Assembly (NCBI GenBank): GCA_944391155.1
Contig: CALXSO010000087.1
Coordinates: 1 to 15,020 of the forward strand
Reading direction: 5' to 3'
From: an uncultured Clostridia bacterium
Lineage (GTDB): Bacteria; Bacillota; Clostridia; TANB77; CAG-508
Length of the DNA stretch: 15,020 nucleotides
In this document: positions 1 to 4,887 of the stretch, piece after piece
Position numbering within the stretch: the first letter of the stretch is position 1
How the letters are laid out: each line of letters starts with the position of its first letter
The notes under the pieces: model-generated
Database searches by the model: none
What the model was told of the DNA's origin: nothing
Seen by the model: only the letters and a program-made list of their open reading frames with translations
Made by a program: the position numbers and the translations under genes

Positions 1-193
1 CCTGTTCATCTCCTATTTCTGTTTGCTCTTTTGCATCTGTTGCTTTTGTCAATATTCCATTCTCTCCCGTTAATGTAGCTATTGTTACTCCTGCTAAAAT
101 TAATAACACAATAATTGTGATAACTAATGCAATTAAAGTGATACCTTTTTGATTTTTTTGTTTTAATTCTGTTTTTTCTTTTTGTTTTTCCAT
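1..193 (-). CDS. Prepilin-like protein, N-terminal part (runs off the left edge)
   Basis: The visible 64 residues begin MEKQKEKTELKQKNQK, then GITLIALVITIIVLLILAG. This is a charged leader, a glycine at residue 17 where a prepilin peptidase would cut, and a hydrophobic helix of about 20 residues, as in type IV pilin-like proteins. The usual glutamate at mature position 5 is alanine, as is common in clostridial proteins of this kind. The rest (TGENGILTKATDAKEQTEIGDEQ) is the start of the head region. The ATG at 191-193 follows AAAGGAGGAACAAATTA, an excellent ribosome binding site. The same N-terminal design occurs in the 690-aa protein at 11613. The head domain lies outside the window, so the substrate or partner cannot be named. 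Confidence 0.8.
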   Translation of the reverse strand, partial: MEKQKEKTELKQKNQKGITLIALVITIIVLLILAGVTIATLTGENGILTKATDAKEQTEIGDEQ

Positions 194-505
194 TTAATTT
201 GTTCCTCCTTTGTTTTTGTTATATATATAATATATGCTTTTAGCATATTTTATTTCTTTATATCATATTGTGTCATGTTTTTCAAGTTTTTAATTTTATT
301 TTTTAATTTCCTACTTTTCTTCTTTACTCTTTATTATATTTCTCAAAATATGTAGTTTTATGCATCGTTTTTAGTACTTTTTTGAATTACGTGTATTATT
401 TATACACAGTATAGCATAAAAATTATTATAAAATCAATAAAAATTAAAAAATTTTTTATTAATATTTTTAATCCGCTCATTTTTTATTGATTTTGGAGGT
501 TTTAC
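194..505. other. Divergent intergenic region with operator-like dyads
   Basis: No gene is visible in these 312 bases. The left side holds the minus-strand promoter and the dyad at 232-248. The right side, upstream of the small XRE gene, holds a second dyad, GTGTAT-TATTT-ATACAC (391-407), next to a TTGAAT hexamer (382-387). Such symmetric sites near XRE genes are often autoregulatory operators; that role is inferred. I could not identify a well-spaced -10 for the plus-strand gene. Confidence 0.4.
257..285 (-). promoter_or_regulatory. SigA-type promoter of the prepilin-like gene
   Basis: On the minus strand TTGAAA (280-285) and TATAAA (257-262) are separated by exactly 17 bases, upstream of the prepilin-like start at 193. 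The early transcribed region holds a dyad, ATATGCT-TTT-AGCATAT (232-248), close to the expected start of transcription. It could be an operator or a 5' leader hairpin. Confidence 0.6.
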
Positions 506-751
506 ATGAAAAAATTTAATGACAACCGTAATGTTATTGGTAATTTAATAAAAGAACATAGAGAAAAAAAGCATTATTCTAAAATGGAATTATCTCGAAA
601 GCTAGAATTATTAGGTATCGAACTTGATAGATTTGAATTATATAAAATTGAAACTTGCAAAAAAAGTGTCAAAGATTTTGAATTAATCGCTCTTTGTATC
701 GTTTTAGATATCAATTTTGATGAATTAAAAAAATTAATCGAAAATTATTAA
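506..751 (+). CDS. Small XRE/Cro-type DNA-binding protein
   Basis: This 81-residue protein is almost entirely a Cro/C1-type helix-turn-helix domain. NVIGNLIKEHREKKHYSKMEL covers helix 1 to the start of the turn, residues 28-50 form the recognition region, and IETCKKSVKDFELIALCIVLD matches the end of the domain (KIE...KV.DFEL.ALA..L). Short single-domain XRE proteins of this type are common regulators on integrative elements and phages. The ATG follows TTGGAGGT at good spacing. It is convergent with the minus-strand operon ending at 802, and the two share a hairpin at 750-790. Its target is unknown; the dyad at 391-407 is a candidate. Confidence 0.8.
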   Translation: MKKFNDNRNVIGNLIKEHREKKHYSKMELSRKLELLGIELDRFELYKIETCKKSVKDFELIALCIVLDINFDELKKLIENY

Positions 752-790
752 TAACACACACCACATTTGAAATATATGATGTGTGTTATT
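750..790. terminator. Bidirectional hairpin between convergent genes
   Basis: AATAACACACA (750-760) pairs perfectly with TGTGTGTTATT (780-790), with further partial pairing inside. It overlaps the stop codon of the XRE gene and lies just beyond the stop of the convergent gene at 802. The T-tracts are short, so terminator strength is uncertain. Confidence 0.6.
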
Positions 791-801
791 CTTTATATTA
801 A

Positions 802-1185
802 CTATCTAATTTTCCCTTTAAAAGAATTATATGTATTATTTCTTCTTAATTTTCTTTTTTCTTTTAAACTTCTTTTTATAAAATCTATTGTAAACTCTTC
901 TATTTGTTTTTCTGTTAAACTTTTAAAACCTGCATTTTTGTAATCATCTCCAACAGCAAAACAATCTCCTGCAATATAGTCATAATCAAAAATTAGATTT
1001 GGTTTCATATTTAATAGTTTGGCTTCTTCGTTACAAATTAGTAAAGCATCTTTATATGGCACTACTTTAATTAATCCTCCAACTAGTTCTTGCTTGGCTT
1101 CAAGTGTATTCTCGATTTTCATAACTCTTGGTAATTCTCCAACTTGTTTATATAATATTTTTAAAAACTTTTCTTTCTTGTCCAT
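802..1185 (-). CDS. DUF3846-like protein of an integrative element
   Basis: 127 residues. The segment GGLIKVVPYKDALLICNEEA followed by LLNMKPNLIFDYDYIAGDCFAVGDD looks like the DUF3846 family, small proteins found mostly on conjugative elements and phages of Firmicutes and of unknown function. The C-terminus is basic (KRSLKEKRKLRRNN). Its ATG overlaps the stop of the upstream gene by one base (TAATG), with the ribosome binding site GAAGGGGAA inside the upstream gene, so it is translationally coupled as the last gene of a four-gene minus-strand operon. The family call rests on pattern recognition only. Confidence 0.65.
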   Translation of the reverse strand: MDKKEKFLKILYKQVGELPRVMKIENTLEAKQELVGGLIKVVPYKDALLICNEEAKLLNMKPNLIFDYDYIAGDCFAVGDDYKNAGFKSLTEKQIEEFTIDFIKRSLKEKRKLRRNNTYNSFKGKIR

Positions 1186-2027
1186 TAAAATTCCCCTTCA
1201 ATTATATATGTTTCTCCATTTATTTCTTCATAAATTATTTTATTTTCAATTATACTTTTATTAAAAATATTACAATCTTTAGTTATTAAAAATACTTTCA
1301 AATTATAAGTATAAAATGCTTTTAAATATTTTTCTATTTTCTTTTTTTCTTTTGAATATATTTTGTTAGGTATATCTATTGCCATATACATTATATTTTC
1401 GGAATTTGTAATGATTATTATAGAATTATCTTTATTGTTTTGTTTTGAATATACTAACTTTAAAACATCTTTTTTGTTATTTATTTTGTTTTTAATAAAT
1501 TTACTATACCTCAAGTATCGTCCTTGTTTTATGTGTTTTATTTTAGAAATCATAATATTTTTATCTTTTATATTTATCCAATAATAACTATTAGAATTAA
1601 TAATTAAATGACCTCTAAATCCTTTTAGATTATCATTAAAAAATTTTGTTGTATTAATATATTCTTTTAAAACAATATCATTTCCTATACTAGAACTATG
1701 TATAATATAATAACTATCTGCTTTTAATAATTGCATTTGATTAGCTAGTTTATATACACATCTTTCTGATTTAATTCTTGCATTTATATCAGATTTAAAA
1801 TACTGGTGGCATATTATATATGATATATTAATGATATTTTCTCCTATAATAATATTATCCTTTATATATATAATTCTAAAAAAATTATATATTGAATTAT
1901 TAATCATTTGCCCTAATTCAACTAATTTTTCGCTACTTGATATTTGTATATGATTTAAATTTATATATGTCTGTTTTGTTAAATCTTTACGTAATTTTTT
2001 AGGGACTAATTTAATTTCTTTTTTCAT
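1185..2027 (-). CDS. Degenerate JAB/RadC-like protein with C-terminal extension
   Basis: 280 residues. Residues about 28-150 follow the layout of the JAB (RadC-type) proteins found on conjugative elements: ISSSEKLVELGQMINNSIYNF, a strand pair IIYIKDNIIIGENII, then YYIIHSSSIGND and a final LIINSNSYYW strand. Active JAMM domains carry HxHPSG...Sx2D. Here only H110 and the following GN remain and the second histidine is lost, so metal binding is unlikely. Residues about 155-280 form a Lys/Ile-rich extension I do not recognise. The gene starts 2 bases after the upstream HTH gene and overlaps the downstream DUF3846 gene by one base. It may be an inactive structural descendant; an unrelated hypothetical protein is the alternative. 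Confidence 0.45.
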   Translation of the reverse strand: MKKEIKLVPKKLRKDLTKQTYINLNHIQISSSEKLVELGQMINNSIYNFFRIIYIKDNIIIGENIINISYIICHQYFKSDINARIKSERCVYKLANQMQLLKADSYYIIHSSSIGNDIVLKEYINTTKFFNDNLKGFRGHLIINSNSYYWINIKDKNIMISKIKHIKQGRYLRYSKFIKNKINNKKDVLKLVYSKQNNKDNSIIIITNSENIMYMAIDIPNKIYSKEKKKIEKYLKAFYTYNLKVFLITKDCNIFNKSIIENKIIYEEINGETYIIEGEF

Positions 2028-2029
2028 GT

Positions 2030-2221
2030 TTATATCCTAAATTTCTTTATAGTTTTTATTGTAACTTCTGTTAAGTCTTGTTTTAATTCTTCTTTTAGTT
2101 CTCCGTTAACAAAAGAATACATTTTTATCATATCTTTATACTTATCAAGTATTTCTTCAGTTGCTTTTTCATTACCATTTTGAGCATTTAATATAACAAC
2201 TTTCAATTCTTTATTATCCAT
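2030..2221 (-). CDS. Conjugative-transposon-type helix-turn-helix protein
   Basis: 63 residues beginning MDNKELKVVILNAQNGNEKATEEILDKYKDMIKMYS. This matches the short HTH proteins of Tn916-like elements (L...A..G...A...IL.ky.pmIk.ys), encoded beside a sigma-like protein and related to region 2 of sigma factors. The start overlaps the end of the upstream sigma-like gene by 8 bases, so the pair is probably co-translated and may act together as a split sigma-like regulator. That joint role is inferred from the known Tn916 arrangement, not shown by the sequence. Confidence 0.7.
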   Translation of the reverse strand: MDNKELKVVILNAQNGNEKATEEILDKYKDMIKMYSFVNGELKEELKQDLTEVTIKTIKKFRI

Positions 2222-2624
2222 TTAATTCCTCCAAATTCTTTTTAAAATTCTTAATAGCATTTTGCTTTATTTTATTGATATTATCAGTTGTAGTATGAAA
2301 ATATTTTGCCACTTCTTTTGTTGTATATTCTTCTACGAATAATAAGTACAATACTTGTCTTTGCTTTAACGGAACTTTTTTCATAGCTTTACAATACTTT
2401 TCATTATGAAAAATGTTTTCTAAATGATTAATGTCTACATCAATATTATCTATTTCATTTGTATTTAATAGATAATTTTTATAAGATATCTTATTAATAT
2501 CTAAATCCGTTAAATTATCCTCAATATTAGTTTTTTCTTGATATTTTATCTTCTGTCTGTTTGAATATCCTCTTAATGTTTTATTAAGGTATGTAGTAAA
2601 TCTCTTTTCAAGTTCGTTCGACAT
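2214..2624 (-). CDS. Sigma-70 region 4-like regulator of an integrative element
   Basis: 136 residues. The C-terminal half is a region 4-type HTH: MKKVPLKQRQVLYLLFVEEY, TTKEVAKYFHTTTDNINKI and KQNAIKNFKKNLEEL, with the sigma-70 pattern (L..rqr.vl.l.f.e.yt..EIA..l..s...v...k..a...l). The N-terminus (LEKRFTTYLNKTLRGYSNRQKIKY) resembles the sigma-like protein of Tn916-type elements. The ATG follows AAAAAGGAGTGATAT. It heads the operon 2624 to 802. A perfect 12-bp palindrome lies 28 bases upstream of the start codon. Confidence 0.75.
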   Translation of the reverse strand: MSNELEKRFTTYLNKTLRGYSNRQKIKYQEKTNIEDNLTDLDINKISYKNYLLNTNEIDNIDVDINHLENIFHNEKYCKAMKKVPLKQRQVLYLLFVEEYTTKEVAKYFHTTTDNINKIKQNAIKNFKKNLEELNG

Positions 2625-2651
2625 ATATCACTCCTTTTTCATAAAAATTTG

Positions 2652-2663
2652 GAAAGTACTTTC
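2652..2663. promoter_or_regulatory. Perfect palindrome upstream of the sigma-like operon
   Basis: GAAAGTACTTTC is a perfect 12-base dyad. Immediately next to it, on the minus strand, is TATACA (2664-2669), a possible -10 of the operon promoter, although no good -35 is visible at 17 bases. The position suits an operator for one of the local XRE proteins; this is inference. Confidence 0.4.
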
Positions 2664-2743
2664 TGTATATACAATAACAAAACTACATGAATAGAGATTA
2701 AAAATCCAAAAAAGTATGTAAATATATAAAAAAAGTCAAAAAA

Positions 2744-2779
2744 AAATAACTTTTAGATCACAAATTCTAAAAGTTATTT
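2744..2779. terminator. Terminator after the XRE regulator gene(s)
   Basis: AAATAACTTTTAGA (2744-2757) pairs perfectly over 14 bp with TCTAAAAGTTATTT (2766-2779), loop of 8. A-rich on the left and T-rich on the right, it can work in both directions. On the minus strand it closes the transcript that ends at 2784. Confidence 0.75.
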
Positions 2780-2783
2780 TTTA

Positions 2784-3068
2784 CTATATTTTAATTACAT
2801 AATCTTCTAATTCTTTATTCTTCATATCCCAATATTTAATTTTTAACATATCGTCCGTTTCTTCTTTATCTATTTTTAGTCTATCAAATATTTTGTTTAA
2901 TTCTTCTTTTTCAGTTATTAATTGTTTAGTCAACATACATTTTCTTGCAGTAGGTACATGCGTATTACCAGATATTCCTAAAAACAAACCAAAATACATA
3001 TTTTCTCTTTTAGAGTGTAAGTCTATTTCAATTTGAAATTTATCTAACCCGTGGATTATTAATTGCAT
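2784..3068 (-). CDS. C-terminal part of a split XRE regulator (or separate small protein)
   Basis: 94 residues from the first ATG. Clear blocks are LDKFQIEIDLHSKRENMYFG, LFLGISGNTHVPTARKC and an acidic helical end. No ribosome binding site is visible before the ATG at 3066-3068. The frame overlaps the preceding regulator gene by 29 bases in the +1 frame. If one G of the GGG at 3048-3050 were absent, the upstream frame would read through (ICLTNAINNPR, then LDKFQIEIDLH) to give one protein of about 240 residues. I therefore read this as the effector or dimerisation half of the same regulator, separated by a frameshift, though a translationally coupled independent gene is possible. Confidence 0.55.
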   Translation of the reverse strand: MQLIIHGLDKFQIEIDLHSKRENMYFGLFLGISGNTHVPTARKCMLTKQLITEKEELNKIFDRLKIDKEETDDMLKIKYWDMKNKELEDYVIKI

Positions 3069-3507
3069 TTGTTAAACATATAAAAGCTGTATTATAATTA
3101 CTTTCTAATATTCCAGTATATTCTTGTTTATATGTTTTTCCTGTCAATCCATTCTTCATAAGAACGTTGTTGATATATTTGTTCTTTTTAATTTCTATAC
3201 TTGAAATAACTACCCCATTTGTACTTATATAATAAAGATATAATAAATTGCTATTAAATGGGTTATTGTCTACATTTTTCTCCAAACTATGTACATCTTT
3301 ATCACATATATCATTTAAATCTATGTCCAGAGTATTACATATTTCCATAGCTGTTATTATATCTGGGATAATTTCTCCTGTTTCATATCTATTTACTGTT
3401 GTTTTACTTTTTCCTATCATATCCCCCAAGTCTTGAATACTTAGACTCCTAGCTTTTCTATATTCTTTTATTTTATTTCCTAGATTTATTATGTCTATTT
3501 CATACAT
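3040..3507 (-). CDS. XRE-family transcriptional regulator (N-terminal part, probably frameshifted)
   Basis: 155 residues. Residues about 8-65 are a clear Cro/C1-type HTH: LGNKIKEYRKARSLSIQDLG, DMIGKSKTTVNRYETGEIIP, then ITAMEICNTLDIDLNDI. After a linker, LLYLYYISTNGVVISSIEIK begins a beta-rich domain that stops abruptly at ICLTNAINNPRVR. The continuation appears in the +1 frame from about 3048 downward, so the gene looks split. The ATG at 3505-3507 follows AAGGGGGATTT. Its promoter (3541-3569) lies back to back with the plus-strand promoter at 3576-3604, the layout of a phage-like repressor controlling the opposite transcript. Confidence 0.8.
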   Translation of the reverse strand: MYEIDIINLGNKIKEYRKARSLSIQDLGDMIGKSKTTVNRYETGEIIPDIITAMEICNTLDIDLNDICDKDVHSLEKNVDNNPFNSNLLYLYYISTNGVVISSIEIKKNKYINNVLMKNGLTGKTYKQEYTGILESNYNTAFICLTNAINNPRVR

Positions 3508-3540
3508 ATTAAATCCCCCTTTTTTAATGTTTACATAAAT

Positions 3541-3569
3541 ATTTTATCATATGTATGCTTATTTTTCAA
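3541..3569 (-). promoter_or_regulatory. SigA-type promoter of the XRE regulator
   Basis: On the minus strand TTGAAA (3564-3569) and TAAAAT (3541-3546) are 17 bases apart. It is divergent from the promoter at 3576-3604, with only 6 bases between the two -35 boxes, so one bound regulator could affect both. Confidence 0.65.
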
Positions 3570-3575
3570 TGTTTT

Positions 3576-3604
3576 TTGACATTTTTTTACAATCTTGTTA
3601 TAAT
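3576..3604 (+). promoter_or_regulatory. Consensus SigA promoter for the structured leader transcript
   Basis: TTGACA (3576-3581), 17 bases, TATAAT (3599-3604): a perfect match to the consensus. Transcription would begin near 3611 and run through the structured RNA region toward the Spo0A-like gene. Its divergence from the XRE regulator suggests repression by that protein. Confidence 0.75.
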
Positions 3605-3691
3605 TAAATTGTACTAATTAATAGTTATGGTACATAGGGAAATTATACGAAAATTTTGTATATAATATTTCCCTTTCGCATATATAATGCT

Positions 3692-3807
3692 AAAAGACAA
3701 ACATTTCAACTACTCTCCCTTAGCATTTATGTGCAGGGGATTTATTATATTAGTAATACGGGTTTTCTTCGTATTTTGTCTAATATTGGTTGATATGTTT
3801 GTTTTTT
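3692..3807 (+). ncRNA. Structured leader element 1 (closing stem ending in a U-run)
   Basis: A 19-bp stem can form between 3692-3710 and 3789-3807, with one mismatch and one G-U pair; its core is ACAAACATTTCAAC with GTTGATATGTTTGT. The right arm runs into TTTTTT, like an intrinsic terminator with a long insert. Inside are a small hairpin at about 3714-3740 (TCTCC with GGGGA, GCAT with GTGC) and a nested stem at 3749-3784 (ATTAG with CTAAT, AATACG with CGTATT). Just upstream, 3637-3674 forms an AGGGAAAT...ATTTCCCT hairpin. I recognise no known riboswitch class. Confidence 0.45.
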
Positions 3808-3855
3808 ACTATAATTAATATTAGTGCAAATATACAAAGGAAGGAGGAAATCTCT

Positions 3856-3942
3856 ATGAAGAGATATTTTCGGTGGTGGAGGTTGTGTGTAGAAACATAC
3901 CAAAACCTTGATATTTTCCCTAGAGAGAGCCTTGCAACTTGA
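3856..3942 (+). CDS. 28-codon leader ORF with strong ribosome binding site
   Basis: ATG at 3856 follows AAGGAAGGAGGAAATCTCT, a very strong ribosome binding site. The frame reads MKRYFRWWRLCVETYQNLDI, then FPRESLAT and TGA. It is basic and tryptophan-rich at the start. The ATG sits in the loop of a small hairpin (ATCTCT with AGAGAT). Its codons overlap the left arm of the long-range stem 3862-3875/4020-4033, so translation would compete with that structure, as in leader-peptide control. It resembles no leader peptide that I can name. The peptide could be purely regulatory, a small functional protein, or chance. Confidence 0.45.
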   Translation: MKRYFRWWRLCVETYQNLDIFPRESLAT

Positions 3943-3957
3943 GGTTCTCTTTTCTAT

Positions 3958-3987
3958 TTGACAAAAAACTGTAATACGTGGTAAAAT
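3958..3987 (+). promoter_or_regulatory. Internal SigA-type promoter
   Basis: TTGACA (3958-3963), 18 bases, TAAAAT (3982-3987). A transcript starting near 3994 would either stop at the terminator ending at 4070, giving a small RNA of about 75 nt, or read through to the gene at 4307. Confidence 0.5.
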
Positions 3988-4033
3988 AAGTATAGGGAAA
4001 ATTCGAGGACAAATAATGTCACCGAAAATATCT

Positions 4034-4070
4034 AGATACTATCAAATGTAAATTTGGTAGTATCTTTTTT
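4034..4070 (+). terminator. Rho-independent terminator of the leader RNA
   Basis: AGATACTATCAAAT (4034-4047) pairs with ATTTGGTAGTATCT (4052-4065) over 14 bp with one G-U pair, a 4-base loop GTAA, and a run of six Ts. It stands between the leader ORF and the Spo0A-like gene, so it is a possible attenuation point. Confidence 0.8.
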
Positions 4071-4170
4071 GTTGCGTAAAAATCAACAAAATCATGAATT
4101 TTATTTTTTATTTACATTTTTATAAAAAAAACTAAAAATTCGTTACATGATTTGTTTCGTTTTACGCAAC
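4071..4170. repeat. Imperfect inverted repeat with GTTGCGTAAAA ends
   Basis: GTTGCGTAAAA (4071-4081) is repeated inverted as TTTTACGCAAC (4160-4170), and further inside CAAAATCATG matches CATGATTTG. A third copy of the core, CACGCAAC, lies at 4224-4231. These lie between the terminator and the Spo0A-like start at 4307, where operators would be expected. Related TGTTGCCTA sites flank the integrase promoter. Confidence 0.5.
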
Positions 4171-4306
4171 TTTTATTATTTTTTGACTTTATTTTATTCT
4201 TTTTTACCTTTTCTATCTCGTATCACGCAACATTTTCCTCTTTTGACCATATTCTTTTAAATTGTTATCATAATATTAATCTTTAGAAAAAACGGAGGTA
4301 TATATT

Positions 4307-4678
4307 ATGTTAGAAAAATATAATGAAAATTCAAATGATAAAAAACAAATAGATATCTTTTTAAATTCTACCCTTTCTAAATTAGGTTTAAATTATGCTA
4401 ATCTAGGAACAAGATATTTTAAAGAAATAATAAAATTAGCTTATTTTAATAATTTTACAGATGTAAAATATAAAGATTTGTGTTCCATTCTTAGCAAACA
4501 GTTAAATGTTAGTATTAGAAAAATCAATAGTAATATTTATAATTCCATAAACTCTATAAATATTGCTCTTGCTAAAAAAAATTTTGCGGATATATTTAAT
4601 ATGGATTTTGATTATTTCTATATCTCCCCTAAAAAGTTTACCATATTATTCCTAAATCTTTTATACAATACTTTTTAA
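4307..4678 (+). CDS. Spo0A C-terminal-like DNA-binding protein
   Basis: 123 residues. It follows the C-terminal DNA-binding domain of the sporulation regulator Spo0A: LNSTLSKLGLNYANLGTRYF with KEIIKLAY (family: ...LG.p...kGy.YLreAI...y), then LCSILSKQLNVSIRKINSNI and YNSINSINIA (family: LYP.iAkkf.tt.srVErAIRHAIe.aw), and a final PKKFTILFLNLL (family: PTNsEFIa..adkl). There is no receiver domain, so it would not be controlled by phosphorylation. The ATG follows AACGGAGGTATATATT. It lies between the structured leader and the integrase gene, so a role in regulating the element is likely. Divergence from Spo0A is large. Confidence 0.6.
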   Translation: MLEKYNENSNDKKQIDIFLNSTLSKLGLNYANLGTRYFKEIIKLAYFNNFTDVKYKDLCSILSKQLNVSIRKINSNIYNSINSINIALAKKNFADIFNMDFDYFYISPKKFTILFLNLLYNTF

Positions 4679-4762
4679 TTATTTTATAGTTTTTCTTGTT
4701 ATTTTATATGTTTATTCCTTTACCATCATAAAAAAAGTCTTTTATATATAGAGTATAAAAAT

Positions 4763-4799
4763 AATACTATTAGTCAGAAGCTAATAGTATTTGTTTTTT
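4763..4799 (+). terminator. Terminator after the Spo0A-like gene
   Basis: AATACTATTAG (4763-4773) pairs perfectly with CTAATAGTATT (4781-4791), a 7-base loop, followed by TGTTTTTT. It isolates the integrase gene from the upstream transcript. Confidence 0.8.
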
Positions 4800-4812
4800 A
4801 TTGGCTAAATTG

Positions 4813-4843
4813 TTGCCTATTTTATCATGTTTTATGCTATAAT
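4813..4843 (+). promoter_or_regulatory. Integrase promoter bracketed by an inverted repeat
   Basis: An extended -10, TGCTATAAT (4835-4843), stands 19 bases after a weak -35, TTGCCT (4813-4818). TGTTGCCTA (4811-4819) is repeated inverted as TAGGCAACA (4865-4873), so a symmetric site covers the -35 and the ribosome binding region. This suggests repression, by the integrase itself or by the Spo0A-like protein. Confidence 0.5.
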
Positions 4844-4887
4844 AATTCTAACGTTAAATAACAGTAGGCAACAGAAAGGAGGATTAA

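Larger units (their letters stand above)
3862..4070 (+). ncRNA. Structured leader element 2: rod-like RNA ending in a terminator
   Basis: Three nested pairings are visible: an outer 14-bp perfect stem (3862-3875 with 4020-4033), a 10-bp stem ATTTTCCCTA (3913-3922) with TAGGGAAAAT (3993-4002), and a 9-bp apical hairpin (3924-3932 with 3942-3950). The outer stem abuts a classic terminator at 4034-4070. The overall plan, a rod of about 200 nt with internal bubbles, recalls 6S RNA, but no specific 6S motif was confirmed and a strong ribosome binding site lies just before it. It could be a regulatory leader of the Spo0A-like gene or an independent small RNA. Confidence 0.45.

Noticed and set aside
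1019..1264. Plus-strand open frame opposite the DUF3846 and JAB-like genes
   Set aside because: It lies on the reverse of real coding sequence, has no ribosome binding site, and its hydrophobic composition comes from the complement of Lys/Glu-rich genes. The same applies to 1363-1584, 3248-3436, 6891-7172 and, on the minus strand, 5103-5315, 6149-6430, 7535-7771, 8843-9112, 9704-9895, 12776-12976 and 14775-14990.
3862..4070. 6S RNA, retron msr-msd or group II intron fragment
   Set aside because: The rod shape is similar to 6S RNA, but no diagnostic motif could be confirmed. There is no reverse transcriptase nearby for a retron and no domain V-like hairpin for an intron.
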